Source of the DNA: an uncultured Pseudomonadota bacterium
GTDB lineage: Bacteria > Pseudomonadota > Alphaproteobacteria > RF32 > CAG-239
Length of the DNA stretch: 26,821 bases
Direction of reading: 5' to 3'
Assembly: GCA_902796625.1 (NCBI GenBank)
Contig: CADBPX010000055.1
Span: 1-26,821 of the forward strand
Shown piece by piece: positions 1 to 7,842 of this stretch (positions are counted from its first letter, which is position 1; the number at the start of each line of letters is the position of its first letter). Below the pieces are notes generated by a model. It was not told the origin of the DNA. It saw only the letters and a program-made list of their open reading frames with translations, and searched no databases. Made by a program: the position numbers and the translations under genes.

Positions 1-1974
1 ACCAAATACAAATTAGATTGTTCAACAATCATAGCTGCTCTGTTGCACGACACCGTAGAAGATACGGATACATCATTGGAAGAAGTCCAAGAATTGTTTG
101 GCGAACAGGTTGCTCAGCTGGTTGATGGCCTGACAAAACTGGCAATGATTGAACATAAATCCGGTTCCAGCAAACAAGCAGAGAATTTTCGCAAACTGCT
201 CCTTGCTATGTCGGAAGACATCAGAGTTTTACTTATCAAACTGGCCGATCGCCTCCATAATATGCGCACCTTACACTTTTGCGATCCTTCAAAACGAGCA
301 CGAATAGCTCGCGAAACATTGGATATATATGCTCCATTGGCCGAACGCATCGGTATGGATGAAGTTAAGGAAGAAATGGATGAAATAGCCTTTGCCGAGC
401 TGTACAAAGATGCCCACGACTCAATAGTTGCACGTTTAAACTTTTTACGGGAACAAGGCAGCGATATTGTACCGAAAATTATATCACAACTGGAAAAAGA
501 TATGTCCGACAACGGTATAAAATGCACCATTACCGGACGAGAAAAATCACCTTATTCCATTTGGCGTAAAATGCAGCTGCGAAATGCATCATTTGAACAA
601 CTATCCGATATTATGGCATTTCGCATATGCGTCGAAACTGTTGCCGACTGCTATCAGGCACTGGGAATCATTCACAGTAAATATCATATGGTTCCGCGAA
701 GGTTTAAGGACTATATATCCACTCCCAAACCCAACGGATATCAATCACTGCATACCGGTGTAATCGGACCGATGGATGTTCGTATTGAAGTTCAGATACG
801 AACTTATGAAATGCATGAAGTTAACGAAAAAGGTGTTGCTGCCCATTGGGCATATAAACAGGGACAAAAAACCGAAGGTAAAAATTTCCGGTGGATCCGT
901 GAACTATTGGAAATTTTGGATCAGGCACAAAATCCCGATGAATTTTTGGAAAACACTAAACTGGAAATGTATAATGACCAAGTTTTTTGTTTTACCCCTA
1001 AAGGCGATCTGATCGGCCTTCCGGTCGGCTCAACTCCGGTTGATTTTGCTTATGCCGTGCATTCCAAGGTTGGTAACACCTGCGTTGGCGCAAAGATAAA
1101 CGGTGAAATTAAACCGTTACGAACAATTTTGCAAAACGGTGATCAAGTTGAAGTTTTGACAGCCAAAAACCAACACCCTTCTCTGGAATGGGACAGATTT
1201 GTTGTAACCGGAAAAGCCAAAGCCGCCATCCGTCGTTATGTCCGCATTAATAAACGCGAACAATTTATTACATTAGGTCGAGAAATTTTGGAAAAATTAT
1301 TTAAATCCGAAGATCAGGAATTTTCAGAAAAGCTACTTGTTCCTATTTTACCTAATTTTGAAGCTGAAACCATTGATGATATCTATGCCAAAGTCGGTGA
1401 AGGCCTTATAACCGGTTGGGACATTTTACATATAGTTCATCCGGGATACAAACAAAAGACCAAACTGGAAAAAATGGTTGAATCAATTAAAATACCTGGT
1501 GTCCATAAAAAGAACCCAACTAAAGATTCCTTAAAAATAAAAGGATTAATTGAAGGAATGGCTGTTCATTTTGCCGGATGTTGCCACCCGTTACCGGGAG
1601 ATAGAATTGTCGGTATTGTAACAACCGGAAAAGGTGTTACAGTTCATACATTAGACTGCCCGTCATTAAGAAACTATGATAAAGAGCCGGAACGCTGGCT
1701 GGATATAGATTGGGGACTAGACGCCGAAAAAGAAAAGCATACGGCACGCCTTAAACTCATGCTCAGTAATGAGCCAGGTGCCTTAGCCGATGTAGCGAAT
1801 ATTGCCGCTAAAGCCGAAGCTAATATTATCAATTTAAATATTACATATAGAACAATGAGTTACTATGAAATATTACTAGATGTCGAAATACGTAACTTAG
1901 CCCAGTTAAATGCTCTCATACTGTCATTAAAATCATCTAAACAAGTCAGCTATGTAGCTCGAGCCACCAGATAA
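1..1974 (+). CDS. rel: Bifunctional (p)ppGpp synthetase/hydrolase, RelA/SpoT family (5' truncated)
   Basis: Makes and degrades the stringent-response alarmone (p)ppGpp in the cytoplasm. The frame is open from base 1, so the start codon and first part of the hydrolase domain lie outside the window; 657 codons are visible. The HD hydrolase motifs LLHDTVEDT and LADRLHNMRT are present, so hydrolysis is probably retained. The synthetase domain follows, with SPYSIWRKM, YQSLHT, EVQIRT and AAHWAYK. Its RFKD motif matches the RXKD signature of bifunctional Rel/SpoT enzymes rather than the EXDD of RelA. A TGS domain starts near VFCFTPKGDLIGLPVG, followed by the conserved-cysteine region (FAGCCHPLPGD) and a C-terminal ACT domain (SNEPGALADVANIA). 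acpS begins 9 bp after the stop, suggesting one operon. The family is certain; choosing Rel over SpoT as the name is convention. Confidence 0.96.
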   Translation, partial: TKYKLDCSTIIAALLHDTVEDTDTSLEEVQELFGEQVAQLVDGLTKLAMIEHKSGSSKQAENFRKLLLAMSEDIRVLLIKLADRLHNMRTLHFCDPSKRARIARETLDIYAPLAERIGMDEVKEEMDEIAFAELYKDAHDSIVARLNFLREQGSDIVPKIISQLEKDMSDNGIKCTITGREKSPYSIWRKMQLRNASFEQLSDIMAFRICVETVADCYQALGIIHSKYHMVPRRFKDYISTPKPNGYQSLHTGVIGPMDVRIEVQIRTYEMHEVNEKGVAAHWAYKQGQKTEGKNFRWIRELLEILDQAQNPDEFLENTKLEMYNDQVFCFTPKGDLIGLPVGSTPVDFAYAVHSKVGNTCVGAKINGEIKPLRTILQNGDQVEVLTAKNQHPSLEWDRFVVTGKAKAAIRRYVRINKREQFITLGREILEKLFKSEDQEFSEKLLVPILPNFEAETIDDIYAKVGEGLITGWDILHIVHPGYKQKTKLEKMVESIKIPGVHKKNPTKDSLKIKGLIEGMAVHFAGCCHPLPGDRIVGIVTTGKGVTVHTLDCPSLRNYDKEPERWLDIDWGLDAEKEKHTARLKLMLSNEPGALADVANIAAKAEANIINLNITYRTMSYYEILLDVEIRNLAQLNALILSLKSSKQVSYVARATR

Positions 1975-1983
1975 GGACTAAAC

Positions 1984-2370
1984 ATGATATTTGGAATAGG
2001 ATGTGACATAATTAATATTAAACGGATTGAAAAATCAGATGTTTTTCTGAAACGTTTTGCTCAAAAAATTCTCAATGATGAAGAAAAAAAAGAAAATCTT
2101 CTTAACAATGATATGCGCCATAATGCCTGTACACTGGCTAAATATTACGCTGGCAAGGAAGCCTTTGTTAAAGCCCTAGGAACCGGATTTCGCGATGGCA
2201 TCTATTTACGCGATATTTGCATCACTCATGACACGCTAGGTAAGCCTGAACTGAAAATCTATGGCAATGCGGTAAAATACTTATCAAAAGCCCCTAATTA
2301 TAAAATGCACATATCTTTAAGTGATGACTATCCTTACGCTCAAGCAATTGTCGTAATCGAAACGGATTAA
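1984..2370 (+). CDS. acpS: Holo-[acyl-carrier-protein] synthase
   Basis: Transfers 4'-phosphopantetheine from CoA to apo-ACP, activating the carrier for fatty-acid and lipid A synthesis. The 128-residue length is normal for AcpS. The N-terminal FGIGCDIINIKRIE carries the Mg-binding Asp (residue 8), YYAGKEAFVKALGTG carries the second metal-binding Glu (residue 59), and HISLSDD is the usual C-terminal signature. It sits 9 bp behind the Rel gene with no promoter or terminator between them; in alphaproteobacteria acpS commonly lies near rel. Its stop overlaps by 4 bp the stop of the convergent patatin gene, so there is no room for a dedicated terminator. Confidence 0.95.
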   Translation: MIFGIGCDIINIKRIEKSDVFLKRFAQKILNDEEKKENLLNNDMRHNACTLAKYYAGKEAFVKALGTGFRDGIYLRDICITHDTLGKPELKIYGNAVKYLSKAPNYKMHISLSDDYPYAQAIVVIETD

Positions 2371-3224
2371 ATTCCCAAATATTCTTTAACCTCTGACAGG
2401 CACGATAAAGCATCGTGGCGCCCAAGTTCATATACTTTTTTAATTGTTTCCTTATTTTTTTCCGTATGGCTGATTTTTATGTTTTTACTTGGACGAATAA
2501 CAAACAATTCTCCTTTGTTTTGCATATTTTCAATATCTTCAAGCTCAAGATTATACATAATATGCCGATTGGCAATAGCCTTAACAAACTGTGGATAATT
2601 CCGATATAATATATGAGCAAGCCATACAAGTTTATTTTTCTTCTTTTGATATCCTCTTGCTCTGGTCTGAACAACCACGCAGCGATTATACCCCAAATTT
2701 TGCATAGCCCTTACCGGAATGCTGTCGGCAATTCCACCGTCAAGTAACACCTTTCCGCCAACATAGCTTTTTTGCGAAACAAACGGCATTGAAGCCGAGG
2801 CTCTAAGATATGCCATTTTATCACGTAATTCATCACAATATATATATTCGGCCTTCCCTGTCTCAAGGTTTGTGCAAGTCACGTAAAACTTTGTATCAGC
2901 AGTTTCAAATTGCTGATGATTGAAAGGGAATAATTTTTCCGGTAAATCATGATAGCAGAATTTTTCTCCAACCAAATTTCCGGTTGTCAATAGGGAATAA
3001 AAGCTCATATAGCGTTTATCACCGGCATACTTTAGCGTATAATTAATACTTCTGCCATGTTGTTTAGCAACAAATGACCCGCCGTGAATAGCACCGGCCG
3101 AAACACCGATAACCCCATCAAATTTTATATCATTTTCAAGAAATACATCAAGCACACCGGCTGTATAAATAGCTCGATGTGCTCCTCCTTCTAAAATCAA
3201 TCCCGTTTTAACATCACTTTTCAT
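2367..3224 (-). CDS. Patatin-like phospholipase, YjjU type
   Basis: Predicted serine acyl hydrolase of the bacterial patatin family, 285 aa. The N-terminal LILEGGAHRAIYTAGVLDVF matches the oxyanion-hole region of the YjjU subgroup. The nucleophile elbow is GVSAG (Ser42), and the catalytic Asp lies in LLDGGIAD (Asp162), so the Ser-Asp dyad is complete. There is no signal peptide or membrane segment, so a cytoplasmic or peripheral membrane protein is likely. Its ATG lies inside the end of the upstream dehydrogenase gene (11-bp overlap), which suggests translational coupling, although no functional link between the two enzymes is known to me. The substrate cannot be read from sequence; phospholipid or lysophospholipid is the family expectation. 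Confidence 0.87.
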   Translation of the reverse strand: MKSDVKTGLILEGGAHRAIYTAGVLDVFLENDIKFDGVIGVSAGAIHGGSFVAKQHGRSINYTLKYAGDKRYMSFYSLLTTGNLVGEKFCYHDLPEKLFPFNHQQFETADTKFYVTCTNLETGKAEYIYCDELRDKMAYLRASASMPFVSQKSYVGGKVLLDGGIADSIPVRAMQNLGYNRCVVVQTRARGYQKKKNKLVWLAHILYRNYPQFVKAIANRHIMYNLELEDIENMQNKGELFVIRPSKNIKISHTEKNKETIKKVYELGRHDALSCLSEVKEYLGI

Positions 3225-4524
3225 ATTTTAAGCCAATCCGCTGATATACAAAACCGGCGGCAACTGCTTCATCTGGTTGCAACATATTGCGAAAATCCAA
3301 CACAACTTTACGCCGCATAATTTGCTTTAATTTATTTACATCAGCTTGGGCAAATTGCTGCCATTCTGTTAAAATAACCAACACATCTGCTCCTGAAGCA
3401 GTCTCATACATATCGTCACAATATATAACCTTATCTTGCAAAATTTTGCGAGCATTTTGCATTGCCTTAGGATCATAAACCTTTATTTGGGCATTTGAAT
3501 TAATTATTTTTTCAATAATTTCAATCGCCGGACTTTGACGGCAATCGTCCGTTCCTTCCTTAAAAGCCAGTCCCCAAACTGCAATTTTAGGATTATCCAG
3601 ATCGCAAACGGCATTTAAAATTCTCTCAGCCATCTGCTCTTTTCGCTTATTATTTCCCTTAATCGTTGTCTCGACCAGTTCAATCGGAGCTCCGGCCTTT
3701 TGTCCCATAAAAGCCATTGCCATAGTATCTTTGGGAAAACAACTTCCACCAAACCCTATTCCGGCATTTAAGAAACGATTTCCAATCCGCTTATCCAACC
3801 CCATTCCTTTTGCCACTTCTGCGACATTCGCTCCGGTTTTTTCACAAAAGTTAGCAATTTCATTAATATAGTGGATTTTCATTGCCAGAAATGCATTTGA
3901 AGCATATTTAATAGTCTCACTTGACTTGCGCGAAACAAACAGAATATTCGTTTTTTCGGCGAAAGGTTGATAAAGCTTCTCCATAATATTTTTCGCCTTA
4001 ATCGAATTTGTACCGACAATAATTCGATCTGGATTAAAAAAGTCATGAATAGCATACCCTTCTCGCAGAAATTCCGGTAACGAAATAACATCAAAATCAG
4101 CGTTTGGATTTTTTTTACCGATAATTTTTTCAATTTCGTCACCCGTACCAACCGGAACGGTTGATTTTGTCGCAACAACCGTATAACCGGTTAAGCATTC
4201 AGCCAATTCTTCTGCAGCTTGATAAATAAAAGTTAAGTCAGCTTCATGTGTAACAGGATGCGGCGGCGTTCCTACGGCAATCAATACAATATCAGCTTCG
4301 GCCACAGCTTCTTTCATAGACGTAGTAAACTTTAAGCGTCCGTTCTTTACATTCTTAAAAAACAACTCATCTAAACTATCTTCGTATATAGGTAATTTTC
4401 CGGCATTAAGCATATCAATTTTTTCAGCCACTTTATCAACACATACGACTGAATTACCCAACTCTGCCAATCCCACACCGGTCGGCAACCCCACATAACC
4501 TGTTCCTATAATTCCTACTTTCAT
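3214..4524 (-). CDS. ugd: UDP-glucose 6-dehydrogenase
   Basis: NAD-dependent four-electron oxidation of UDP-glucose to UDP-glucuronate, a precursor for capsule, exopolysaccharide or LPS sugars. The Rossmann motif GTGYVG is at the extreme N-terminus, VPVGTG and SLPEFLREG follow, and the catalytic Cys is in GFGGSCFPKD (about residue 262). The C-terminal domain has VWGLAFKEGTDD. The length of 436 aa is typical of the Ugd family. I chose the ATG at 4524 (MKVGIIGTGYVG) over the in-frame ATG at 4533 because AAGG lies 9 nt before it and directly abuts the upstream one. A related UDP-ManNAc dehydrogenase is possible but less likely. The overlapping downstream gene is the patatin. The neighbouring glycosyltransferase operon is a plausible user of the product. 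Confidence 0.93.
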   Translation of the reverse strand: MKVGIIGTGYVGLPTGVGLAELGNSVVCVDKVAEKIDMLNAGKLPIYEDSLDELFFKNVKNGRLKFTTSMKEAVAEADIVLIAVGTPPHPVTHEADLTFIYQAAEELAECLTGYTVVATKSTVPVGTGDEIEKIIGKKNPNADFDVISLPEFLREGYAIHDFFNPDRIIVGTNSIKAKNIMEKLYQPFAEKTNILFVSRKSSETIKYASNAFLAMKIHYINEIANFCEKTGANVAEVAKGMGLDKRIGNRFLNAGIGFGGSCFPKDTMAMAFMGQKAGAPIELVETTIKGNNKRKEQMAERILNAVCDLDNPKIAVWGLAFKEGTDDCRQSPAIEIIEKIINSNAQIKVYDPKAMQNARKILQDKVIYCDDMYETASGADVLVILTEWQQFAQADVNKLKQIMRRKVVLDFRNMLQPDEAVAAGFVYQRIGLKYEK

Positions 4525-4545
4525 TACATACATCCTTATTTATAA

Positions 4546-4565
4546 CTATGCCAACAATGGCATAT
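4546..4565 (-). promoter_or_regulatory. Short inverted repeat in the ugd leader
   Basis: TATGCC and GGCATA form a 6-bp perfect inverted repeat around a 6-nt spacer (AACAAT), about 20 nt upstream of the ugd start. It could be an operator or a small 5'-UTR hairpin. No T-tract follows, so it is not a terminator. The rest of the 133-nt gap (4525-4657) is AT-rich, and I could not assign a confident promoter in it. Confidence 0.3.
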
Positions 4566-4657
4566 TATCGATTAACTCACAAGGATTAATTTTACTTTTA
4601 CACCATTCTTTAGAATAAAAACGGCATATCATACAATTTTATGTTATAAAAATAATA

Positions 4658-6736
4658 TTAGCGTTCATTTACCTTTTTCTTAAGCAAATTCAATGGTGTT
4701 CGTGTATTACTATTTTCTGATTTACTGGTTAAAAGAACATAACTATATGGTTCTAAACTGTAAGTTCCGTCTTCATTTATTTTTTTACGACTGTTTGCGG
4801 TATCAAAAACCACACTCCAACTGCCAGAGTTAGGCGGTGGCGGTAACTTAAAATTAATAACTCCGTATGTATTTCCGCACATTAAAATCATAAAATCATC
4901 ATCTTTATTTTGATGTGATTGTTTATTTTCAGATATTTCACCGTTTCGCCCATTGATAACACATGCCAATATATGGTTTTGCGAATTATGCCAATCGTTT
5001 ATTTCCATTTCTCTACCGTCAGGGCGTATCCATTCAATATCCTTTCTGCCGTTTGAAGGAACAATATTTCCCGTAAAAACATCTAAATTAGCAAAGCTAG
5101 AATGAGCCGAACGCAAAGCGATAACCTTCCTGATTAAAATGTATAATTCTCGTTGTTCTCGAGAAAAATTCTTCCAATTCAACCACGTCAATTCATTATC
5201 TTGACAATATGCATTATTATTACCACGCTGAGTTCTTGCCAACTCATCACCGGCACAAATCAAAGGAACACCTCGCGATAAAATATTAGCAACCATCATT
5301 GATTTTAAACGGCGAAAGGCAATTTCACGATTAGGTGATGCTGCTGAAGCATTGTTATTATCTCCGTCGTTATTGTTTTCGTTATTAGCCCAATTATTTT
5401 TCTCATTATAACTAACTACATCATAGGCCGTAAAACCGTCATGAGCCGAAACAAAACGAATATATTTTGACATTTTCTGCCCAAAGTACAATCCCTCACC
5501 GCCAGATATGTGTCCGGCCAAATCAGGTACAATATTTTCATCTCCGCGATAAAACCGGCGTAATGCCTCCTTATGCTTATCGTTCCACTCCATAAATCCT
5601 TGCATATGTCCGCGATAATATCCTCCAACGGCGCTCCACGGTTCACCGCTTATTTTAACATTCAATTCCCGTGCAATACGATGTACAGTTTGCATAAACT
5701 TACCATCGGCATTAAAACGGGTATTTTCATCTAAAGCACAATCTCCGGCCAAATCAAATCGAAAACCATCAACACCCATATCGGTTGCAAAATATCTTAA
5801 GGAATCTTCAATCATCTTTTGCACAACGGCTGTGTTGGTATTGATACTGTTTCCGCATCCGGTTGTATTTATCAATTCACCATCTGCCGTTAAACGATAA
5901 TAATTAGGTGCATCTAAACCTTTATAAGAAATAAGATTATGTGTTGCCCCAAATTCACCGGAATGATTATAAACAACGTCCAAACCGACTTCTATTCCCG
6001 CTTTATGCAACTCGTTAACCATAAACTTAAAATCTTCACGCGAGCCATATCTTTTATCCAATGCAAAATGATTTATCGGATTATACCCCCAATAATCGCT
6101 CAATCCTTTTTCTTTTTTCAACTGCAAACCACCGCAAGTTGTCGTTACCGGCATTAATTCTAAATGAGTAATTCCCAAACTTTTCAAATATTGAATAACT
6201 TGCGGCTGAGCAAATGCTAAGAACTTTCCCCTGACCTCTTCCGGCAATTCCGGATATTGAGCAGAAAAACCTTTAACATTTGCCTCATAAATAATTGTAT
6301 CCTTCCATTCTGTTTGTGGCTTTTTATGCAAATAAGGATATTTAATATCATCTTGTTTTTCATCATCAAAAACAACCACACATTTTGGTACAATTGGTGC
6401 ACTATCCAAAGTATTGCTAAGATTCAAAGCCGGATCTTCCCAATCTGATATTGATGACGTTAATTCTCTGGCATATGGATCAATTAGTAGTTTATTGGGA
6501 TTAAAATATAAACCGCGATCTGGGGCAAAATCGCCATATGCTCTATATCCATACTTTTGACCGACCGGAATATTTTCTAGGGCAACCGACCAAACATTAT
6601 CATTATTTTTGAACAAAGGTATTCTGGTCTCCTTTTTTTCGTCATCGGAAAAAAGGCACAAATCAATCCCTGAAGCGTGTTCGGAAAACACCGAAAACCG
6701 CACTTGAGATCCTTCTTTTGATACGCCAAGAAACAT
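4658..6736 (-). CDS. glgX: Glycogen debranching enzyme, GlgX/isoamylase family (GH13)
   Basis: Hydrolyses alpha-1,6 branches of glycogen or its limit dextrins. The protein is 692 aa. The N-terminal CBM48-like beta domain covers about residues 1-140 (VRFSVFSEHASGIDLCLFS; YGYRAYGDFAPDRGLYFNPN). The TIM barrel has DVVYNHSGE, the nucleophile in GVDGFRFDLAGD (Asp328), the acid/base in ISGEPW (Glu365) and the transition-state stabiliser in SAHDGFTAYD (Asp433). An Asn-rich NNWANNENNNDGDNNN stretch matches the GlgX/TreX loop after the third catalytic residue. A GGAGG Shine-Dalgarno site lies 8 nt before the ATG. It lies 65 bp downstream of the glycosyltransferase operon on the same strand, with no obvious terminator between them, so co-transcription is possible. 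No other glycogen genes are in the window. Confidence 0.92.
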   Translation of the reverse strand: MFLGVSKEGSQVRFSVFSEHASGIDLCLFSDDEKKETRIPLFKNNDNVWSVALENIPVGQKYGYRAYGDFAPDRGLYFNPNKLLIDPYARELTSSISDWEDPALNLSNTLDSAPIVPKCVVVFDDEKQDDIKYPYLHKKPQTEWKDTIIYEANVKGFSAQYPELPEEVRGKFLAFAQPQVIQYLKSLGITHLELMPVTTTCGGLQLKKEKGLSDYWGYNPINHFALDKRYGSREDFKFMVNELHKAGIEVGLDVVYNHSGEFGATHNLISYKGLDAPNYYRLTADGELINTTGCGNSINTNTAVVQKMIEDSLRYFATDMGVDGFRFDLAGDCALDENTRFNADGKFMQTVHRIARELNVKISGEPWSAVGGYYRGHMQGFMEWNDKHKEALRRFYRGDENIVPDLAGHISGGEGLYFGQKMSKYIRFVSAHDGFTAYDVVSYNEKNNWANNENNNDGDNNNASAASPNREIAFRRLKSMMVANILSRGVPLICAGDELARTQRGNNNAYCQDNELTWLNWKNFSREQRELYILIRKVIALRSAHSSFANLDVFTGNIVPSNGRKDIEWIRPDGREMEINDWHNSQNHILACVINGRNGEISENKQSHQNKDDDFMILMCGNTYGVINFKLPPPPNSGSWSVVFDTANSRKKINEDGTYSLEPYSYVLLTSKSENSNTRTPLNLLKKKVNER

Positions 6737-6801
6737 TTACGAAACCTCCGCTGATATCATACGTATTATACATAAATATCAGCTCAAAGGCAAGATTTAT
6801 T

Positions 6802-7842
6802 TCAATCGAATCTTTGTTTTATATCTTTAACAATTATTTCATACAACTCACTGTTTACGGATTTTACACAATCCAAAATACTTGGCTTATTTTCTTGCAA
6901 CAGGTGGTCAAAAATATGGGCAAATACTTTAATTTTCAGCAATGGAAAATAATATTTATCAATCAAGGTTTTAGGACAAACCAAAGTTTTATTAACACAA
7001 TTAAGTTTTTTAAACGTTTCTTCAAATTCGTTAATCTTAGCCGGCAAATAACAAGCGGAAATATATTTTTTATTTTTCAGATATTCCGTTAATCTTGTTT
7101 CATATTTCATTACTACATCAGTATTCGTCTTCTCCTTACGTACTTTTTTCAGAAAATCATACAAATCACCACTTTCAATAACTTTATTGCCGAACGCCAA
7201 AAAGTAGGATTGCAAATGATATCTGATTTCCGTACTATCATTTAGGCCCCAAAAATCAACATTTTTTGCCGCCATTTTTTTCAATATGTCTTTTAACGGA
7301 TATATAGGACCATAACAAGAATCATTGCATAAAATCAAGGTTTGACAATTATCTAAAAGATGATTTTGCTGTGCATAAATATATCCCCTTTTATATGAGC
7401 CGAAATCATATTCGCCATGATGCCTGAAACAAGCATAATCAACAATTTCTTTAATTTTTGAAATTTCAATTGGAATAATCGGATTATCAGATATAAAAAC
7501 AATTGCATCACAAACTTTTTTAAGTTGCTGCAAATAATACAAACTATGTTCGGATATTCGTCCGTTATTTGCATATCCGGCAAAAATTGCTACAACTTGA
7601 CATTTTTTATTAATGCTGTTTTGATAAGAAATCTCTTTACAGGTAAAGGGAAAACTCACTGTCGTCTTGCGAGAAATTTTTATTCTGCCGATTTGCCACT
7701 TTTCCTTGTGCCTATTTTTTTCTGCTTGGACAACTTTTTTTCCGCCAACCTTCAAAATGTACACAGCGTGATTATCGTCAATTTCTTTTTCAACGATAAA
7801 ACATGATCTTATATATTCATAGATTGTATTAACATTTAACAT
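6802..7842 (-). CDS. Rhamnan synthesis protein F (RgpF)-like glycan biosynthesis protein
   Basis: 346 aa, cytoplasmic, with no signal peptide or membrane segment. Residues about 83-215 match the rhamnan-synthesis F family in order: VVAIFAGY, NGRISEHSLYYLQQL, AIVFISDN, GEYDFGSYKRGY, LILCNDSCYGPIYPL, VDFWGLNDS and YHLQSYFLAF. Family members act in assembly of rhamnose-containing cell-wall or O-antigen polysaccharides and are regarded as glycosyltransferase-like. The C-terminal 130 residues are Lys/Asn/Tyr-rich and not recognised. The ATG lies inside the preceding glycosyltransferase gene (14-bp overlap) without a strong ribosome-binding site, so translational coupling is likely. The gene is very AT-rich, like the rest of this operon. 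The substrate is unknown. Confidence 0.8.
   Translation of the reverse strand: MLNVNTIYEYIRSCFIVEKEIDDNHAVYILKVGGKKVVQAEKNRHKEKWQIGRIKISRKTTVSFPFTCKEISYQNSINKKCQVVAIFAGYANNGRISEHSLYYLQQLKKVCDAIVFISDNPIIPIEISKIKEIVDYACFRHHGEYDFGSYKRGYIYAQQNHLLDNCQTLILCNDSCYGPIYPLKDILKKMAAKNVDFWGLNDSTEIRYHLQSYFLAFGNKVIESGDLYDFLKKVRKEKTNTDVVMKYETRLTEYLKNKKYISACYLPAKINEFEETFKKLNCVNKTLVCPKTLIDKYYFPLLKIKVFAHIFDHLLQENKPSILDCVKSVNSELYEIIVKDIKQRFD

Noticed and set aside
6718..7092. 124-aa plus-strand frame rich in Phe and Ile
   Set aside because: Antisense to the end of the RgpF-like gene; its composition is explained by Lys/Asn-rich coding on the opposite strand.
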